Source: Arthrobacter echini (GTDB lineage Bacteria > Actinomycetota > Actinomycetes > Actinomycetales > Micrococcaceae). From it: a DNA stretch of 57,432 nucleotides. Under the pieces are notes generated by a model. The model was not told the origin of the DNA. It worked only from the letters and a program-made list of their open reading frames with translations, and made no database searches. Position numbers and translations under genes: made by a program. Below are positions 25,217-35,205 of the stretch, one piece after another (the first letter of the stretch is position 1; each line of letters opens with the position of its first letter). The stretch spans positions 1-57,432 of the forward strand of contig NZ_VSLD01000008.1 in the NCBI RefSeq assembly GCF_008107445.1. Direction: 5' to 3'.

Positions 25217-27715
25217 ATGAGTACCGACACGGGCGTGGGCACAACCGCCGGGCAAGTCATTGATCTCGATATTGAGGGCATGACCTGCGCATCCTGCGTA
25301 GGCCGGGTGGAACGTAAGCTCGGCAAGATTCAGGGCGTCCAGGCGTCAGTGAATCTTCCTCTCGAAACCGCAACCGTGGCGATGCCCGAGGGTGTGAGCG
25401 TCTCGCAGATCATCGATACCGTCAACGCCATCGGTTACAAAGCAACTTTGCGCAGCACCGGACAGTTAACTGCACCCGGAGCTACAGGCACCTCACCTGC
25501 CCCCGCCGCCGGGCATATCGATGTAACCGACGATGCGGGCGAGTCCGGCGACCGGACTGGTTCGGACGCGAAGGGACGCACGGCATCGGCATTGGGCGGG
25601 TTCGCCGAATCGAGGGAGACCGTCGACGCCGCGACCTCACGGGATAAGGCCAAAGCCTCAGCAGCGGAGCGGAAGTCCGCGTCCCTCAAGCGGCGACTCA
25701 TCATCGCCGCGGTCTTCACCATCCCGGTGACGATCATCTCCATGTTGCCAGCAGCTCAGTTCCCACACTGGGGGTGGGCCGCGCTCATCCTTTCGTTGCC
25801 GGTTGTAACGTGGGCGGCCTGGCCGTTCCACCGGGCGGCTGCAATTAACGCCCGGCACCTCTCCTCCACCATGGACACCTTGGTGTCCATCGGTATCGCT
25901 GCAGCGTTCCTCTACTCCACCTGGCAGCTCATCGCTGATCCGATGCTCACCGCGCACACGGGCATGGGCATGGGCGCTCACAGCCTCTACTTCGAAGTGG
26001 CAGCCGTCGTCACGACCTTCCTGCTACTAGGCCGATTCCTCGAAGCCAACGCAAAGCAACGCGCCGGAAACGCACTGAAAGCCTTGCTGAACCTTGGCGC
26101 GAAGGAAGCGACCCTACTGCGCGACGGTGCGGAAGTGAAAGTTCCCACAGTATCTCTGATCCCAGGAGATGTGTTCGTCGTACGGCCAGGCGAAAAGGTA
26201 GCCACCGATGGCTTCGTCGTCGAGGGCCGCAGCGCGATCGATACCTCCCTTATCACCGGTGAATCTGTTCCCACCGAGATCGGTCCGGACGACACCGTGA
26301 TCGGCGCGACGATGAACACCAGCGGACGCCTGCTGGTCAAAGCCACCAGGGTCGGCAGCGAAACAACCCTGGCGCAAATGGGACGCCTCGTCAGCGCCGC
26401 TCAAAGCGGCAAAGCGCCCATTGCCAGGCTCGCTGACCGCATCAGCGCGGTCTTCGTGCCCATCGTTCTACTTATCGCGGTGCTGACCTTTGTGCTGTGG
26501 ATGGTCCTCACAGGGGACACGGCATCGGCGTTCACTGCGGCCGTTGCCGTCCTCGTGATCGCCTGCCCGTGTGCTCTGGGCCTAGCTACACCAGTCGGCC
26601 TGCTCACCGGGACCGGCCGGGGCGCGCAGCTGGGCATCCTTATCAAGGGACCCCAGGTTCTTGAGGACACGCGCACAGTGGATACGATCGTGCTCGACAA
26701 GACCGGAACGGTCACCACCGGCAACCTTTCCGTCACCGCCATCACCACCCTGGGATCGTTAAGTGAGGACGAGGTTCTGGCCGTCGCCGGAGCTGTGGAA
26801 GCAGCCAGCGAGCACCCGATCGCTGAAGCCATCGCCGCGGCGGCAGCCCGTCAGGGCCAACTAGACAGTGTTGCGAACTTCACCAGCGCTGCAGGTGGAG
26901 GTGTGACCGGCGCCGTCACCGGCCGCACTGTCGTGGCGGGCACCGCGACTTGGCTAGCTGAGAACAACATCACGATCACCGCCGATCACCGCGCTTCCCT
27001 GACCTCCCTGCAGCAAAAGGGAGCGACCGTGATCTGGGTCGCGGTCAACGGGACGCCCGAAGGACTGATCAGCCTCTTCGACACCGTCAAGGCCGGTTCA
27101 GTATCAGCCATCACCCGCTTCAAGGAGCTGGGCTTGACGCCTATGCTGCTCACGGGCGACAACCGTGCCGTGGCCGAAAAGGTTGCCGCCGAGGTAGGCA
27201 TCGCCGCCGAGCATGTCATGGCCGAGGTGCTGCCTCACCAGAAAGTCGAGGCAGTAAAAAAGTTGCAGGACGCCGGAGCGACGGTGGCCATGGCAGGGGA
27301 CGGCGTCAATGACGCAGCCGCCCTCGCACAGGCTGACCTGGGCATCGCGATGGGCTCCGGCACCGACGTGGCAATCGAGGCAGCTGACCTGACGGTCATG
27401 GGAAGCAGCCTGGAACAAGTCGCCCAGGCCATCGAGCTATCCCGCAAGACCCTGTCGACGATCAAGACCAACCTGTTCTGGGCGTTCTTCTACAATGCCG
27501 TTGGCATCCCTATCGCCGCCCTGGGCCTGCTCAACCCCATGCTGGCCGGCGCAGCCATGGCCGCCAGTTCTGTACTCGTCGTCGCAAACTCCCTACGCTT
27601 GCGCGCCTTTGGCGCCACTCACCACACCACGAGCAACACCACCCATGACACTGCGACAGACGCCGGGCCAAGCACCGCACCAGGTACCAGGGAGAGCACC
27701 GGTAGCGTCGAGTGA
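25217..27715 (+). CDS. copA: Cu(I)-exporting P1B-1 ATPase CopA
   Basis: 832 residues. One N-terminal HMA domain (GMTCASC, C24/C27), a long Ala/Gly/Ser linker, and eight helices with CPC at 450-452 (VIACPCALGLATP). Other motifs are TGES, DKTGT (D494), SEHP, GDGVND, YN in TM7 and MAASSVLVVANSLR in TM8, all typical of Cu(I) exporters. The C-terminus adds a His/Thr-rich tail (THHTTSNTTHDT). AAGGAA precedes the ATG. It moves Cu(I) from the cytosol to the outside and works with CopZ and the multicopper oxidase. Confidence 0.95.
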   Translation: MSTDTGVGTTAGQVIDLDIEGMTCASCVGRVERKLGKIQGVQASVNLPLETATVAMPEGVSVSQIIDTVNAIGYKATLRSTGQLTAPGATGTSPAPAAGHIDVTDDAGESGDRTGSDAKGRTASALGGFAESRETVDAATSRDKAKASAAERKSASLKRRLIIAAVFTIPVTIISMLPAAQFPHWGWAALILSLPVVTWAAWPFHRAAAINARHLSSTMDTLVSIGIAAAFLYSTWQLIADPMLTAHTGMGMGAHSLYFEVAAVVTTFLLLGRFLEANAKQRAGNALKALLNLGAKEATLLRDGAEVKVPTVSLIPGDVFVVRPGEKVATDGFVVEGRSAIDTSLITGESVPTEIGPDDTVIGATMNTSGRLLVKATRVGSETTLAQMGRLVSAAQSGKAPIARLADRISAVFVPIVLLIAVLTFVLWMVLTGDTASAFTAAVAVLVIACPCALGLATPVGLLTGTGRGAQLGILIKGPQVLEDTRTVDTIVLDKTGTVTTGNLSVTAITTLGSLSEDEVLAVAGAVEAASEHPIAEAIAAAAARQGQLDSVANFTSAAGGGVTGAVTGRTVVAGTATWLAENNITITADHRASLTSLQQKGATVIWVAVNGTPEGLISLFDTVKAGSVSAITRFKELGLTPMLLTGDNRAVAEKVAAEVGIAAEHVMAEVLPHQKVEAVKKLQDAGATVAMAGDGVNDAAALAQADLGIAMGSGTDVAIEAADLTVMGSSLEQVAQAIELSRKTLSTIKTNLFWAFFYNAVGIPIAALGLLNPMLAGAAMAASSVLVVANSLRLRAFGATHHTTSNTTHDTATDAGPSTAPGTRESTGSVE

Positions 27716-27775
27716 TCGAGGCGCTGACTCGTCTCTCAGCGATGGTACGGACGGAAATCGGTGTGCTGCTAGTAA

Positions 27776-28291
27776 GTGCGCTGGGCGTATTTTGACTCGT
27801 CGTCGCCTTCCAACGCAGCTTCACCCTACTGGGTGACCCGGGGCCTCGCGGCGAAGTCAGTGGGTGCCGCCCATCTGCTGCTACCGCTGATCGGAAGGTG
27901 GGCGCTGACCCACGAGCTCCGGTTCGGGTCTCGGGCGCAAGCGATGGCTTACATCCTTGAACGTGAGAGCGGCTTACCTACCGATGACCTGCCGCGCTCG
28001 GCTGCCGGCCAGGTCGATCATAAGGCTACCGACGAACACTTCCACCAGGTCAAGGCCGCCGTGGAACAAACATCGGATGATTGGCGCACCCGGTACCGGC
28101 TCTCCCGCACCTATGACACGGCAGGAGACCGCAAGCGCGCCCGACAAGTACTCCCCCACGGCTGGAACACGTCACCACATCGATGCCCAGCAAGCCTTCT
28201 AGCTCCAACAGTCCTGTATCGGGTTAGGTATCAGCAGACAGTGCGGCCTCGAGGTCGCCGCCCCTTTATCGGTAACGGCAAAAGCGCCTAG
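27776..28291 (+). CDS. possible hypothetical protein or gene remnant
   Basis: 171-residue frame without a recognised domain. The part from ~45 to 130 (HELRFGSRAQAMAYILERESGLPTD region) has a normal globular composition, but the start and C-terminal third do not. No good ribosome-binding site precedes the first ATG. It may be a decayed gene. Confidence 0.3.
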   Translation: MRWAYFDSSSPSNAASPYWVTRGLAAKSVGAAHLLLPLIGRWALTHELRFGSRAQAMAYILERESGLPTDDLPRSAAGQVDHKATDEHFHQVKAAVEQTSDDWRTRYRLSRTYDTAGDRKRARQVLPHGWNTSPHRCPASLLAPTVLYRVRYQQTVRPRGRRPFIGNGKSA

Positions 28292-28369
28292 CGGACGACG
28301 CTACCGGCGCAGGAAAAGATATACTATTCATTCAATTCCTCGCCCGCTTATGATACTTGGATCACTCAC

Positions 28370-28412
28370 GGAGGGTCTGTCTCAGTAACGGTGTTTCTGA
28401 GACAGACCCTCC
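28370..28412. repeat. perfect 16-bp inverted repeat
   Basis: GGAGGGTCTGTCTCAG (28370-28385) and its exact complement (28397-28412) are separated by an 11-base loop. There is no T run on either side, so it is not a standard intrinsic terminator. It could be a pair of abutted IS ends or a factor-dependent terminator. Confidence 0.7.
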
Positions 28413-28778
28413 GCACACAGGAGCTGTTGCTCTACTTGGGTGCTCCCCGCACCCGATGGCGGCCCACTGGCGTCGTGCACCGTGGCGCAGGCTGCGCGGA
28501 TCTCCAGTACGGTGCTGACCATCGAGGCTCGAACGATTCTAAGTTCCGCGATCAGCCGCTGCTTTGCACCTTCCTCATACCCTCCGTCCATCACCACGAG
28601 GACATCTGCGTTGCTCTTCACACAATCTTCAACGGGATGAACCACAGTACCGTTCCACAGTATTCGCTTCTTGAGGGTGAGTAGAAAGGTGGTAGCGGTT
28701 GTCGTGTTTACGGTGAGCAGGCACTGGTTACTAAGCCGTCCTTGAAGTGGCAGGAACGGTCGATGGAAAGGATTGCTG
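28413..28778. other. stretch without a recognisable gene
   Basis: About 365 bases between the inverted repeat and the K+ channel gene. A minus-strand frame (to 28382) contains a plausible-looking stretch but has no recognisable domain or start signal, and its 3' end runs through the inverted repeat. It is probably residue of a mobile element. Confidence 0.4.
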
Positions 28779-29654
28779 ATGGAGTGGATTTTCGCGGTGC
28801 TGGGCATCATCGTCATAGGGGTGGGACTCAGAGACGTCTTCCACACGCTGTTGCACCCGAGCGGTGAGGGGGAATTGACGAAGTGGTGCATGCGGACAAG
28901 CTGGCAGGTATCGAAGCGGATGGGTTCCAAAGCCGTAGCTGTGGCTGGCCCCTTGGGCATCGTGATCGTCATTTTGTTGTGGACAGTGTTGCAGGTGCTG
29001 GGGTGGACTCTAATTTACTACCCGCACATCCCACAGGGATTCGTCTATGCTGACGGCGTTGACCCTTCTCGGTATCCCGATTTCATCGAAGCGATTTACG
29101 TTTCGATGGTTGCGCTTTCGACGCTTGGCTTTGGTGATGTCATTGCGGTCGATCCGTGGATACGGGCATTCTCTCCCGTGGAGGCACTGGCGGGCTTCGC
29201 CCTACTGACAGCGGCGGTGTCATGGTTCATGCAGCTCTATCCCGCTCTTGCGCGCCGACGTGCCATAGGGATCCACCTGACCATCCTCCGAGGCGCAAAC
29301 TATGTTCAGGACTTCAGCCAGTTCAGTCCTGATACGGCCAGTCGTGTATTGGAGAACGTCACGAACGACCTCGTTCAGGTCAGGGTAGACCTTACACAGA
29401 CGGGCGAGTCCTACTACTTCCGCGAATCAACCGCCACAACATCGCTTGCTGCGTCACTTTCCTACGCAGTTGCACTCAGCGAACAAGCGCAGGCACACCC
29501 CGATGCCGGAGTGCGGGCGTCCGGTGTAGCCCTCCAGAAGGCCCTGCAGGACCTGAGTAACCTGATGGCCGAGACTTTTGGGCTTACGGGGTCATCGGTC
29601 GAAGATAAGTTCCGGTCCTATGCCTCAGACCACGGGTACGACTACGAGTCGTGA
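28779..29654 (+). CDS. K+-channel-like membrane protein (two-TM pore type)
   Basis: About 291 residues. Helices are visible at the start (IFAVLGIIVIGVGLRDVF), at ~52-72 (LGIVIVILLWTVLQVLGWTLIYY), a pore loop with the selectivity filter STLGFGDVIA, and a following helix (ALAGFALLTAAVSWFMQLY). A cytoplasmic helical domain of ~130 residues follows, without a clear RCK/NAD motif. ATG 28779 has GGAAAGGA six bases upstream. The filter predicts K+ selectivity. It stands alone, transcribed towards the complex-I-like operon. Confidence 0.85.
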   Translation: MEWIFAVLGIIVIGVGLRDVFHTLLHPSGEGELTKWCMRTSWQVSKRMGSKAVAVAGPLGIVIVILLWTVLQVLGWTLIYYPHIPQGFVYADGVDPSRYPDFIEAIYVSMVALSTLGFGDVIAVDPWIRAFSPVEALAGFALLTAAVSWFMQLYPALARRRAIGIHLTILRGANYVQDFSQFSPDTASRVLENVTNDLVQVRVDLTQTGESYYFRESTATTSLAASLSYAVALSEQAQAHPDAGVRASGVALQKALQDLSNLMAETFGLTGSSVEDKFRSYASDHGYDYES

Positions 29655-30022
29655 TGGACATGGTGATAGCCTCCAACCTCAAAGCAGAGCAGCCTGCGCC
29701 TCCGCCAGCGGAAGCACAAATTGCCCTGCTGCACACCCTCTGATCACTGTGTGAGTTGACACAGGGATCTCGGGCTGCGGGCCAGAAGGCACTCCCGAAC
29801 GGTATCGCACCGCACGAACACTGGAACCACTGGCCGCAGACAATCAATCAGGTATCGCACAGCCACTGGACGGCTAACGGGGATCCAACGCAGCCGATCT
29901 CCGCAGCAGCTCACTCGGGTGGATATCAAGTTTCTTTGGTCTTGGTGGAGGCTGCAAGCTTGCTCTGGACACAAGCGAAGGGTTCTCTCCTGGCGTTCAT
30001 TTCTGTCTGCGTAGTGGGGGTA
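29655..30022. other. intergenic stretch between convergent genes
   Basis: Roughly 370 bases between the channel gene (plus) and nuoN-like gene (minus). Short frames exist but none has start signals or recognisable content. No clear terminator hairpin was identified. Confidence 0.5.
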
Positions 30023-31477
30023 TCAGCGGGCGAGTGGGCCTTGTAACCATGGCCATAAAAGACCGGCGGACAGTCCGAGGGCAAGGACAGCCATGCCAGC
30101 AATCGCGGCGGTGGAAGCCGCCCCCCCTCGGGTGGAGGAGGCTCGGGCGGAGGAGGCTTGATCGGACGCTGCGCGGGTCTTGGGTGTTGCGGGACTGCGT
30201 GCAAAAGCCGGGGCGATCCAGCGAAGATAGTAGAAGAGGCTAACCACGGTGTTCAGGGCGGCCAGAACGACAAGCCAGGGGAGCCCTCCGTCCCATCCTG
30301 CCGTGAATGTCGTTAGTTTCCCCACGAAAACGGCAGTAGGAGGGGTTCCGACCAGGCTCAGGAGACTAATCAGCAACGCGCCGGCAAGCCATGGCGCTGT
30401 GCGGATCAGTCCCCGGTAGTCCTCCACCTCGTATCTGCCGGTGGCTGCGATGACGGCGAAAGCTCCCACGTTCGACACAGCGTAGGCAGCCAGATAGAAC
30501 AACAATGACGGTAGTGCCAGTGTGCTGTGACCGGCGACGGCAACCGGTACTAGAAGGTAGCCGGCCTGACTGACGGTCGACCAGCCGAGGAGCCGGCGTA
30601 CATCCGTCTGGAAGTAGGCCGCGAAGTTCCCGAGTGTCATGCTCGCCACAGACAGGAGCCCGATCAACAACGGCCAGTCCACGGTGTCCGGAATGGAGCT
30701 CAGAAGCCGGTACGCTGCGATGATTGCTCCTACCTTGGGAACCGTGGTGAGGAACGTAGCAGCAGTAATTCCTGCTCCCTGGGCGGCGTCCGGTATCCAG
30801 AAATGACCCGGAACAGCCCCAGCTTTGAAAGCCAATCCGGCTAGGACCCCGACCAGGCCGACGGCGGTAGCCGCAGCAGGAGCTCCGGTAAGTTCGGTGT
30901 TCAACGCGTCATAGGTGCTCCCGCCCGCCAACGCATATAGGACAGCAACTCCCAGCATCAGGGCGATGCCGAAGAAAGCGCCGAGCAGGTAGGTTTTGAG
31001 AGCTGCTTCCGCCGCGTGCGGTGAGCGGCCCATTCCGATTAGGGCGTAAAGCGGAATGCTGGCCAGCAGGTACCCCACAGCGAGGACCAGCAGGTCACTC
31101 GTTCCGGACATGACCATCGCACCGAGCGCTGAGAGCAGTATCAGCGAGTAGGTTTCGCTCTCCCGCGATGTCCCCGTAAGTTCTTTTCCACCCAAGGCAA
31201 TCACTAGAAGTGTCGCTACACAGATGATCGCCCGAGCAACACCTGTTGCCGTATCCACTGCGAACGTCCCCGCGAACACCGTTTCGGGTTTGCCCAGTGT
31301 TCCCGCCACCGCGAAACCTGCACCCACGGTCACTGCCAGAGCTGCAATCAGTCTGCTGATCCACTGCTTGTTCCGGGGTGAGAAGGAGCCAGCCAGCAGA
31401 GCAGTGACAGCACCGGTGAGGACGACGATTTCCGGCGCTAGGACGGAAAAGTCCATGTCCATACTCATGCCGTCCAT
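30023..31477 (-). CDS. nuoN: complex-I-like antiporter subunit N (NuoN-like)
   Basis: About 484 residues, ~14 hydrophobic helices, proton-antiporter (MrpD/NuoN) family. Recognisable blocks are LLVLAVGYLLASIPLYALIGM, ALKTYLLGAFFGIALML with its Lys, LAGLAFKAGAVPGHFWIPDAAQGAGITAATFLTTVPKVGA (family signature), and DVRRLLGWSTVSQAGYLLV. The C-terminus has an extra Ser/Ala-rich loop before the last helix. ATG 31477 lies just after the nuoM stop; a TTG at 31492 is also possible. It is the last gene of the eight-gene operon that begins at 38239. Confidence 0.87.
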   Translation of the reverse strand: MDGMSMDMDFSVLAPEIVVLTGAVTALLAGSFSPRNKQWISRLIAALAVTVGAGFAVAGTLGKPETVFAGTFAVDTATGVARAIICVATLLVIALGGKELTGTSRESETYSLILLSALGAMVMSGTSDLLVLAVGYLLASIPLYALIGMGRSPHAAEAALKTYLLGAFFGIALMLGVAVLYALAGGSTYDALNTELTGAPAAATAVGLVGVLAGLAFKAGAVPGHFWIPDAAQGAGITAATFLTTVPKVGAIIAAYRLLSSIPDTVDWPLLIGLLSVASMTLGNFAAYFQTDVRRLLGWSTVSQAGYLLVPVAVAGHSTLALPSLLFYLAAYAVSNVGAFAVIAATGRYEVEDYRGLIRTAPWLAGALLISLLSLVGTPPTAVFVGKLTTFTAGWDGGLPWLVVLAALNTVVSLFYYLRWIAPAFARSPATPKTRAASDQASSARASSTRGGAASTAAIAGMAVLALGLSAGLLWPWLQGPLAR

Positions 31478-31481
31478 AGGG

Positions 31482-32978
31482 TTATCGTCCAACCAGGACG
31501 ACGACTGCGGCGGAGGCAGGTTCGATCAGGTCAAGGAGTACCCGTGGAGCGACACCGATCAGTATCGACAAGCACAACAGTGTACCGATGGACAGTAACT
31601 CGGTTGTACGCAGGTCGGAGACCTGAGCGGACTGTCCTCGCACCTCTCCGGTAAGGAGACGCTGAACGGCCAGAAGGAACAACGCAGCGGTGATCAGGAT
31701 CCCGGGGAGGGCTACGGCTACCCACGGAACAGTACCGATAGATCCCGCGAAGATCTGGAACTCGGCGATAAAACCGCTGAATCCGGGCAGCCCGAGGGAC
31801 GCAAAGGCTCCAACGGCAAACAGGAGTGCGAACCTCGGTGCCGGACGGGCCAGCCCCCCGTAGGAGTCCATGTCGTAGGTGCCAGCCCGGTCCTTGAGCA
31901 CACCCGCGAGAAGGAACAGTGCAGCGGTGATCAGACCGTGACTGACCATCTGGGTGAGAGCCCCGGTCACGGCGACTTCCCGCGCTGCCGCGTCACTTCC
32001 TCCTGCCACCCCAGCTGCACCGACAGCAAGCACGACGTAGCCCATATGGTTGACCGAGGTGTAGGCGATCATCCGTTTCAAGTCGGTCTGGGCCAGCGCG
32101 ACCAGCGCCCCGTACAGCACCGAGATGACGCCGACGACGATGATCACCCATGCCCAGTCTCGCCATGCGGCTGGGAGCATTGGCATTGCGATGCGCACGA
32201 ACCCGTAGGTGCCCATTTTCAGGAGGATCCCGGCAAGGACCGCAGACCCGATCGCCGGTGCGTCCGTATGTGCAGGCGGCAGCCACGTGTGAAAGGGAAA
32301 GGTGGGGGTCTTGATGGCCAGCCCCAGGAGGACTGCGCCGAGGATCACTGCTCCTGCTACGGGACTTTCATTCAATGGAGCCAATCGGGCGAGCTCGACC
32401 ATGTCGAAGGTCCGCGGCTCGGAGTACAGATACAGCCCGATGAAACCCAGCAGCAGGGCCAATGACCCCAGGAACGTGTACAGGAAGAATTTCAACGCAG
32501 ACCGGGCCGCGTTGCCGTGACCCCACCCTGCGATGACGAAGTACATTCCCACAATCGACAAATCGAAAAACAGAAAGAACAAAATAAGGTCCTGTGCCGC
32601 GAAGACACCCAGGCATGAGGTCTGCAGGAATAGGAACAGGGCCGCCTGTGCGCGGGGACGGTTCTGTTCCCTCAACGCGTAAATAGAACAAGCAAGGAAC
32701 ACAACGACAGTCAATGCCAGCAACGGTAAGGACAGGCCATCGGCGCCGATGTGATAGCTGCTGCCCACCGACGGAATCCACGTGACCTGCTCCTCGAACG
32801 CCAACCCACCATCCGGAGGCTGCTCGTATGCCGCCCACATACCAGCTACAAGAGCGGTATCAGCGGCGGCGACCACCACCCAGACCCATCGGGCTGCCCT
32901 GTCCTTGATCCCGGGAAACACAGCCAGTACGAGGGCGGCAGCAAGGGGCAGGAAAATGACGAGACTGAGCACGGTCAC
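31482..32978 (-). CDS. nuoM: complex-I-like antiporter subunit M (NuoM-like)
   Basis: 498 residues, ~14 helices. Signatures: FFLFFDLSIVGMYFVIAGWG, KFFLYTFLGSLALLLGF, LAIKTPTFPFHTWLPPAHTDAPAIGSAVLAGILLKMGTYG, and DLKRMIAYTSVNHMGYVV. The Glu of the usual FFE in TM5 is Asp here; the TM7 and TM8 lysines are kept, so a proton path is plausible. The GTG start overlaps the nuoL stop (GTGA). The stop lies just before the nuoN start. Confidence 0.9.
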   Translation of the reverse strand: MTVLSLVIFLPLAAALVLAVFPGIKDRAARWVWVVVAAADTALVAGMWAAYEQPPDGGLAFEEQVTWIPSVGSSYHIGADGLSLPLLALTVVVFLACSIYALREQNRPRAQAALFLFLQTSCLGVFAAQDLILFFLFFDLSIVGMYFVIAGWGHGNAARSALKFFLYTFLGSLALLLGFIGLYLYSEPRTFDMVELARLAPLNESPVAGAVILGAVLLGLAIKTPTFPFHTWLPPAHTDAPAIGSAVLAGILLKMGTYGFVRIAMPMLPAAWRDWAWVIIVVGVISVLYGALVALAQTDLKRMIAYTSVNHMGYVVLAVGAAGVAGGSDAAAREVAVTGALTQMVSHGLITAALFLLAGVLKDRAGTYDMDSYGGLARPAPRFALLFAVGAFASLGLPGFSGFIAEFQIFAGSIGTVPWVAVALPGILITAALFLLAVQRLLTGEVRGQSAQVSDLRTTELLSIGTLLCLSILIGVAPRVLLDLIEPASAAVVVLVGR

Positions 32979-34906
32979 CTCACAAGGAGTAGGACGACGA
33001 GTGCCGCTGCGAGAACTACAGCGGCCTGGGCATAGTAGTGGTGAACCTGGCCTGTTTGTGGGCGACGGGCCAGCGCACCGAGCCTGCGTGCGCCCCGGCC
33101 GGTGGCCTCTACCGCTGCATCAACGCCCTTGGCGTCTGCCCGTGCTCCTGTAGCGGCCAGGGACAGTCCACCGCGGGATATGGCACCAACAGTGCCATCA
33201 ATGCGTTCGTCATCGAAACGTGCTGCACCGCGGGCGGTACCGGCGACATATGCTGCGCCGGACCACACACCACGATCCACCACCCGATCATCGAAACGAG
33301 CCAGGGCGCCGGCGAGGGCCAGCACAGGACGAACGGTAAGCGCGTGTGCCGCCCGCTCGAGGCCAAGCCACCCTGCTGCCCACGAGGGCTCTCTCACGCC
33401 GAAGCGGGCGATCAGGGCGAGAACAACGATGGCCAGGACCGCCGAAAGCGCCAGTTCCCACCACTGCGCGGTAGGCGAGTCCTGGTCACCGAGGGCAATG
33501 CGCAGGACCTTACCGACCGGGGGTAGAGCGAGCACGCCGAGCGTCGCGGCACCCCCGGCGAGGATGATTAAAGGAACCCGTTCCCACACCCCGATGTGCC
33601 GGGTGCCGTGTTCCTCGGTGTCATAACCGGAAGCGGTCGTTGTAACGGGCCGGCGCCACACGATGATCAGGGCCTTACCTGCATAGGCTGCCGACAGCAG
33701 GGATGCGGCCAAACCCACCATGTAAAGGGCAGGGGATTCCTCTAGGGCTGCTGCAAGAACCTCGTCCTTGGTCGCCCACAGCGAGAGTGGAGCAACCCCT
33801 GCAAGGCTTAGCGTCCCAACAGTGAAAGCTACCCCGATCAGCGGCCACTGTCGTCCCGCCCCCCGCAGAGCCGCGAGTTTCTTGGTCCCCAACGCGGACA
33901 GCCAAGCCCCGGCGACAAGGAACAGCAGGGCTTTCGTCGCGGCATGAGATATCAGGTGTGCGGTCCCCCCCGCTGTCGCGCCGAGCCCGGCGCCGAGCAC
34001 CACGAAGCCGAGCTGCGCAGCCGTCGACGCGGCCAACAGCTGCTTGAGGTCCTTCTGCGCCACAGCGACCGCCCCCAGTGCCATGGCCGTCAGGGCCCCG
34101 ACCCAGGCAGCTGTACTCGCGGCCCATCCTGTGACTTCCAGCAGTGGCGCCAAGCGCAGCAGCAAATACCCACCCATCGCCACCATCGCCGCCGAGTGCA
34201 GGAGCGCGCTGACCGGGCTCGGCCCTTCCATGGCGCGGGAGAGCCAGAAGCTAAACGGTAATTGCGCGGCCTTACCCAATGCCGCCACGAGAATCCCAGC
34301 CGCGATGATGTGCCGCCACCCCTCCGGGGCGCTGGCCAGGTCCGTCAGGGACAGGCCAGTGCCTGCAGCCAGGGCCGCACCGGCAGCAGCATACAAACCC
34401 AGGTCAGCGCCGCGGGTGGTCAGGAAAGCGGTCAGACCGGCCGAAACCCGGTCACTGTCCTGCCACTGAAACCCGATCAGGGCATAAGACATTGCGCCCA
34501 TCAGTTCCCAGGAGAACAACAGGGCCGGCAGCGTTGTCGCCGTGACAGTCACAATCACGGACGCAACGAAGATGAGCATCAAACCGTTGAACCTTGCCCG
34601 CGGCGCCACCTCAGGTGTGATGTCTTTCGCTGCAGCAAACACCAGTACCAGCAGAGCAACCACCGCAACCGAGGGAAGAACGACCGCCGAGAGGGAGTCC
34701 ACGGCCAAGCCGAAACCGGCACCCTGAATGAAAGGCACAGTTATCCCGGGGCGAACCACAGCAACGACAGCAGTGAGCACGGTGACAACCACAGCGACAC
34801 CCAGCGATACGGGAACCGCAGCCCTGGACAGGCGGTTTCCGCCCAGACACAGTACTGTTCCGGCGACCGCAGGCAGCCCGATTACGATCCAGAGGAGCGC
34901 GCTCAT
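32975..34906 (-). CDS. nuoL: complex-I-like antiporter subunit L (NuoL-like)
   Basis: 643 residues. Family marks: FSWELMGAMSYALIGF (TM5 Glu), LGKAAQLPFSFWLSRAMEGPSPVSALLHSAAMVAMG (TM7 Lys and the HS motif), DLKQLLAASTAAQLGFV, and HAATKALLFLVAGAW. The C-terminal ~90 residues form a long amphipathic Ala/Arg-rich segment plus one last helix, like the lateral helix of NuoL. ATG 34906 overlaps the nuoK stop (ATGA), so the longer frame to 35062 is not used. Confidence 0.92.
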   Translation of the reverse strand: MSALLWIVIGLPAVAGTVLCLGGNRLSRAAVPVSLGVAVVVTVLTAVVAVVRPGITVPFIQGAGFGLAVDSLSAVVLPSVAVVALLVLVFAAAKDITPEVAPRARFNGLMLIFVASVIVTVTATTLPALLFSWELMGAMSYALIGFQWQDSDRVSAGLTAFLTTRGADLGLYAAAGAALAAGTGLSLTDLASAPEGWRHIIAAGILVAALGKAAQLPFSFWLSRAMEGPSPVSALLHSAAMVAMGGYLLLRLAPLLEVTGWAASTAAWVGALTAMALGAVAVAQKDLKQLLAASTAAQLGFVVLGAGLGATAGGTAHLISHAATKALLFLVAGAWLSALGTKKLAALRGAGRQWPLIGVAFTVGTLSLAGVAPLSLWATKDEVLAAALEESPALYMVGLAASLLSAAYAGKALIIVWRRPVTTTASGYDTEEHGTRHIGVWERVPLIILAGGAATLGVLALPPVGKVLRIALGDQDSPTAQWWELALSAVLAIVVLALIARFGVREPSWAAGWLGLERAAHALTVRPVLALAGALARFDDRVVDRGVWSGAAYVAGTARGAARFDDERIDGTVGAISRGGLSLAATGARADAKGVDAAVEATGRGARRLGALARRPQTGQVHHYYAQAAVVLAAALVVLLLVR

Positions 34907-35205
34907 CCGGACAGGTCCGTTGCAGTGTCGGTCATATCCGATTCCCGTGAACGGTGAAGCAAGGTAGCGACAGCGAAGCCCATCGCCATTTCCACGGTCA
35001 TCGCGGCGATTACCACCAGTAACAGCACCTGCCCATCTGGGGCAGGTGCGAGGAACCACCACAAACCCGCAACCGCGAGGATGACCCCGTTAAGCATCAG
35101 TTCCAGGCCCATCATCACCATCACGACGACTTGTTGGGATAACGCACCGTACAACCCCACACAGAACAGGGCCGCAGACACAACCAACACCGCATCAAGT
35201 GTCAT
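34903..35205 (-). CDS. nuoK: complex-I-like subunit K (NuoK-like)
   Basis: 100 residues, three helices. The two conserved membrane glutamates are present (MGLELMLNGVILA and VEMAMGFAVATLL). It overlaps nuoJ upstream (start 35205, nuoJ stop 35202) and nuoL downstream. The C-terminal tail TDTATDL is short and polar. Confidence 0.92.
   Translation of the reverse strand: MTLDAVLVVSAALFCVGLYGALSQQVVVMVMMGLELMLNGVILAVAGLWWFLAPAPDGQVLLLVVIAAMTVEMAMGFAVATLLHRSRESDMTDTATDLSG

Noticed and set aside
31938..32465. Plus-strand frames inside nuoM and nuoL regions
   Set aside because: They are His/Asp/Gln-rich antisense shadows of membrane proteins, with no start signals.
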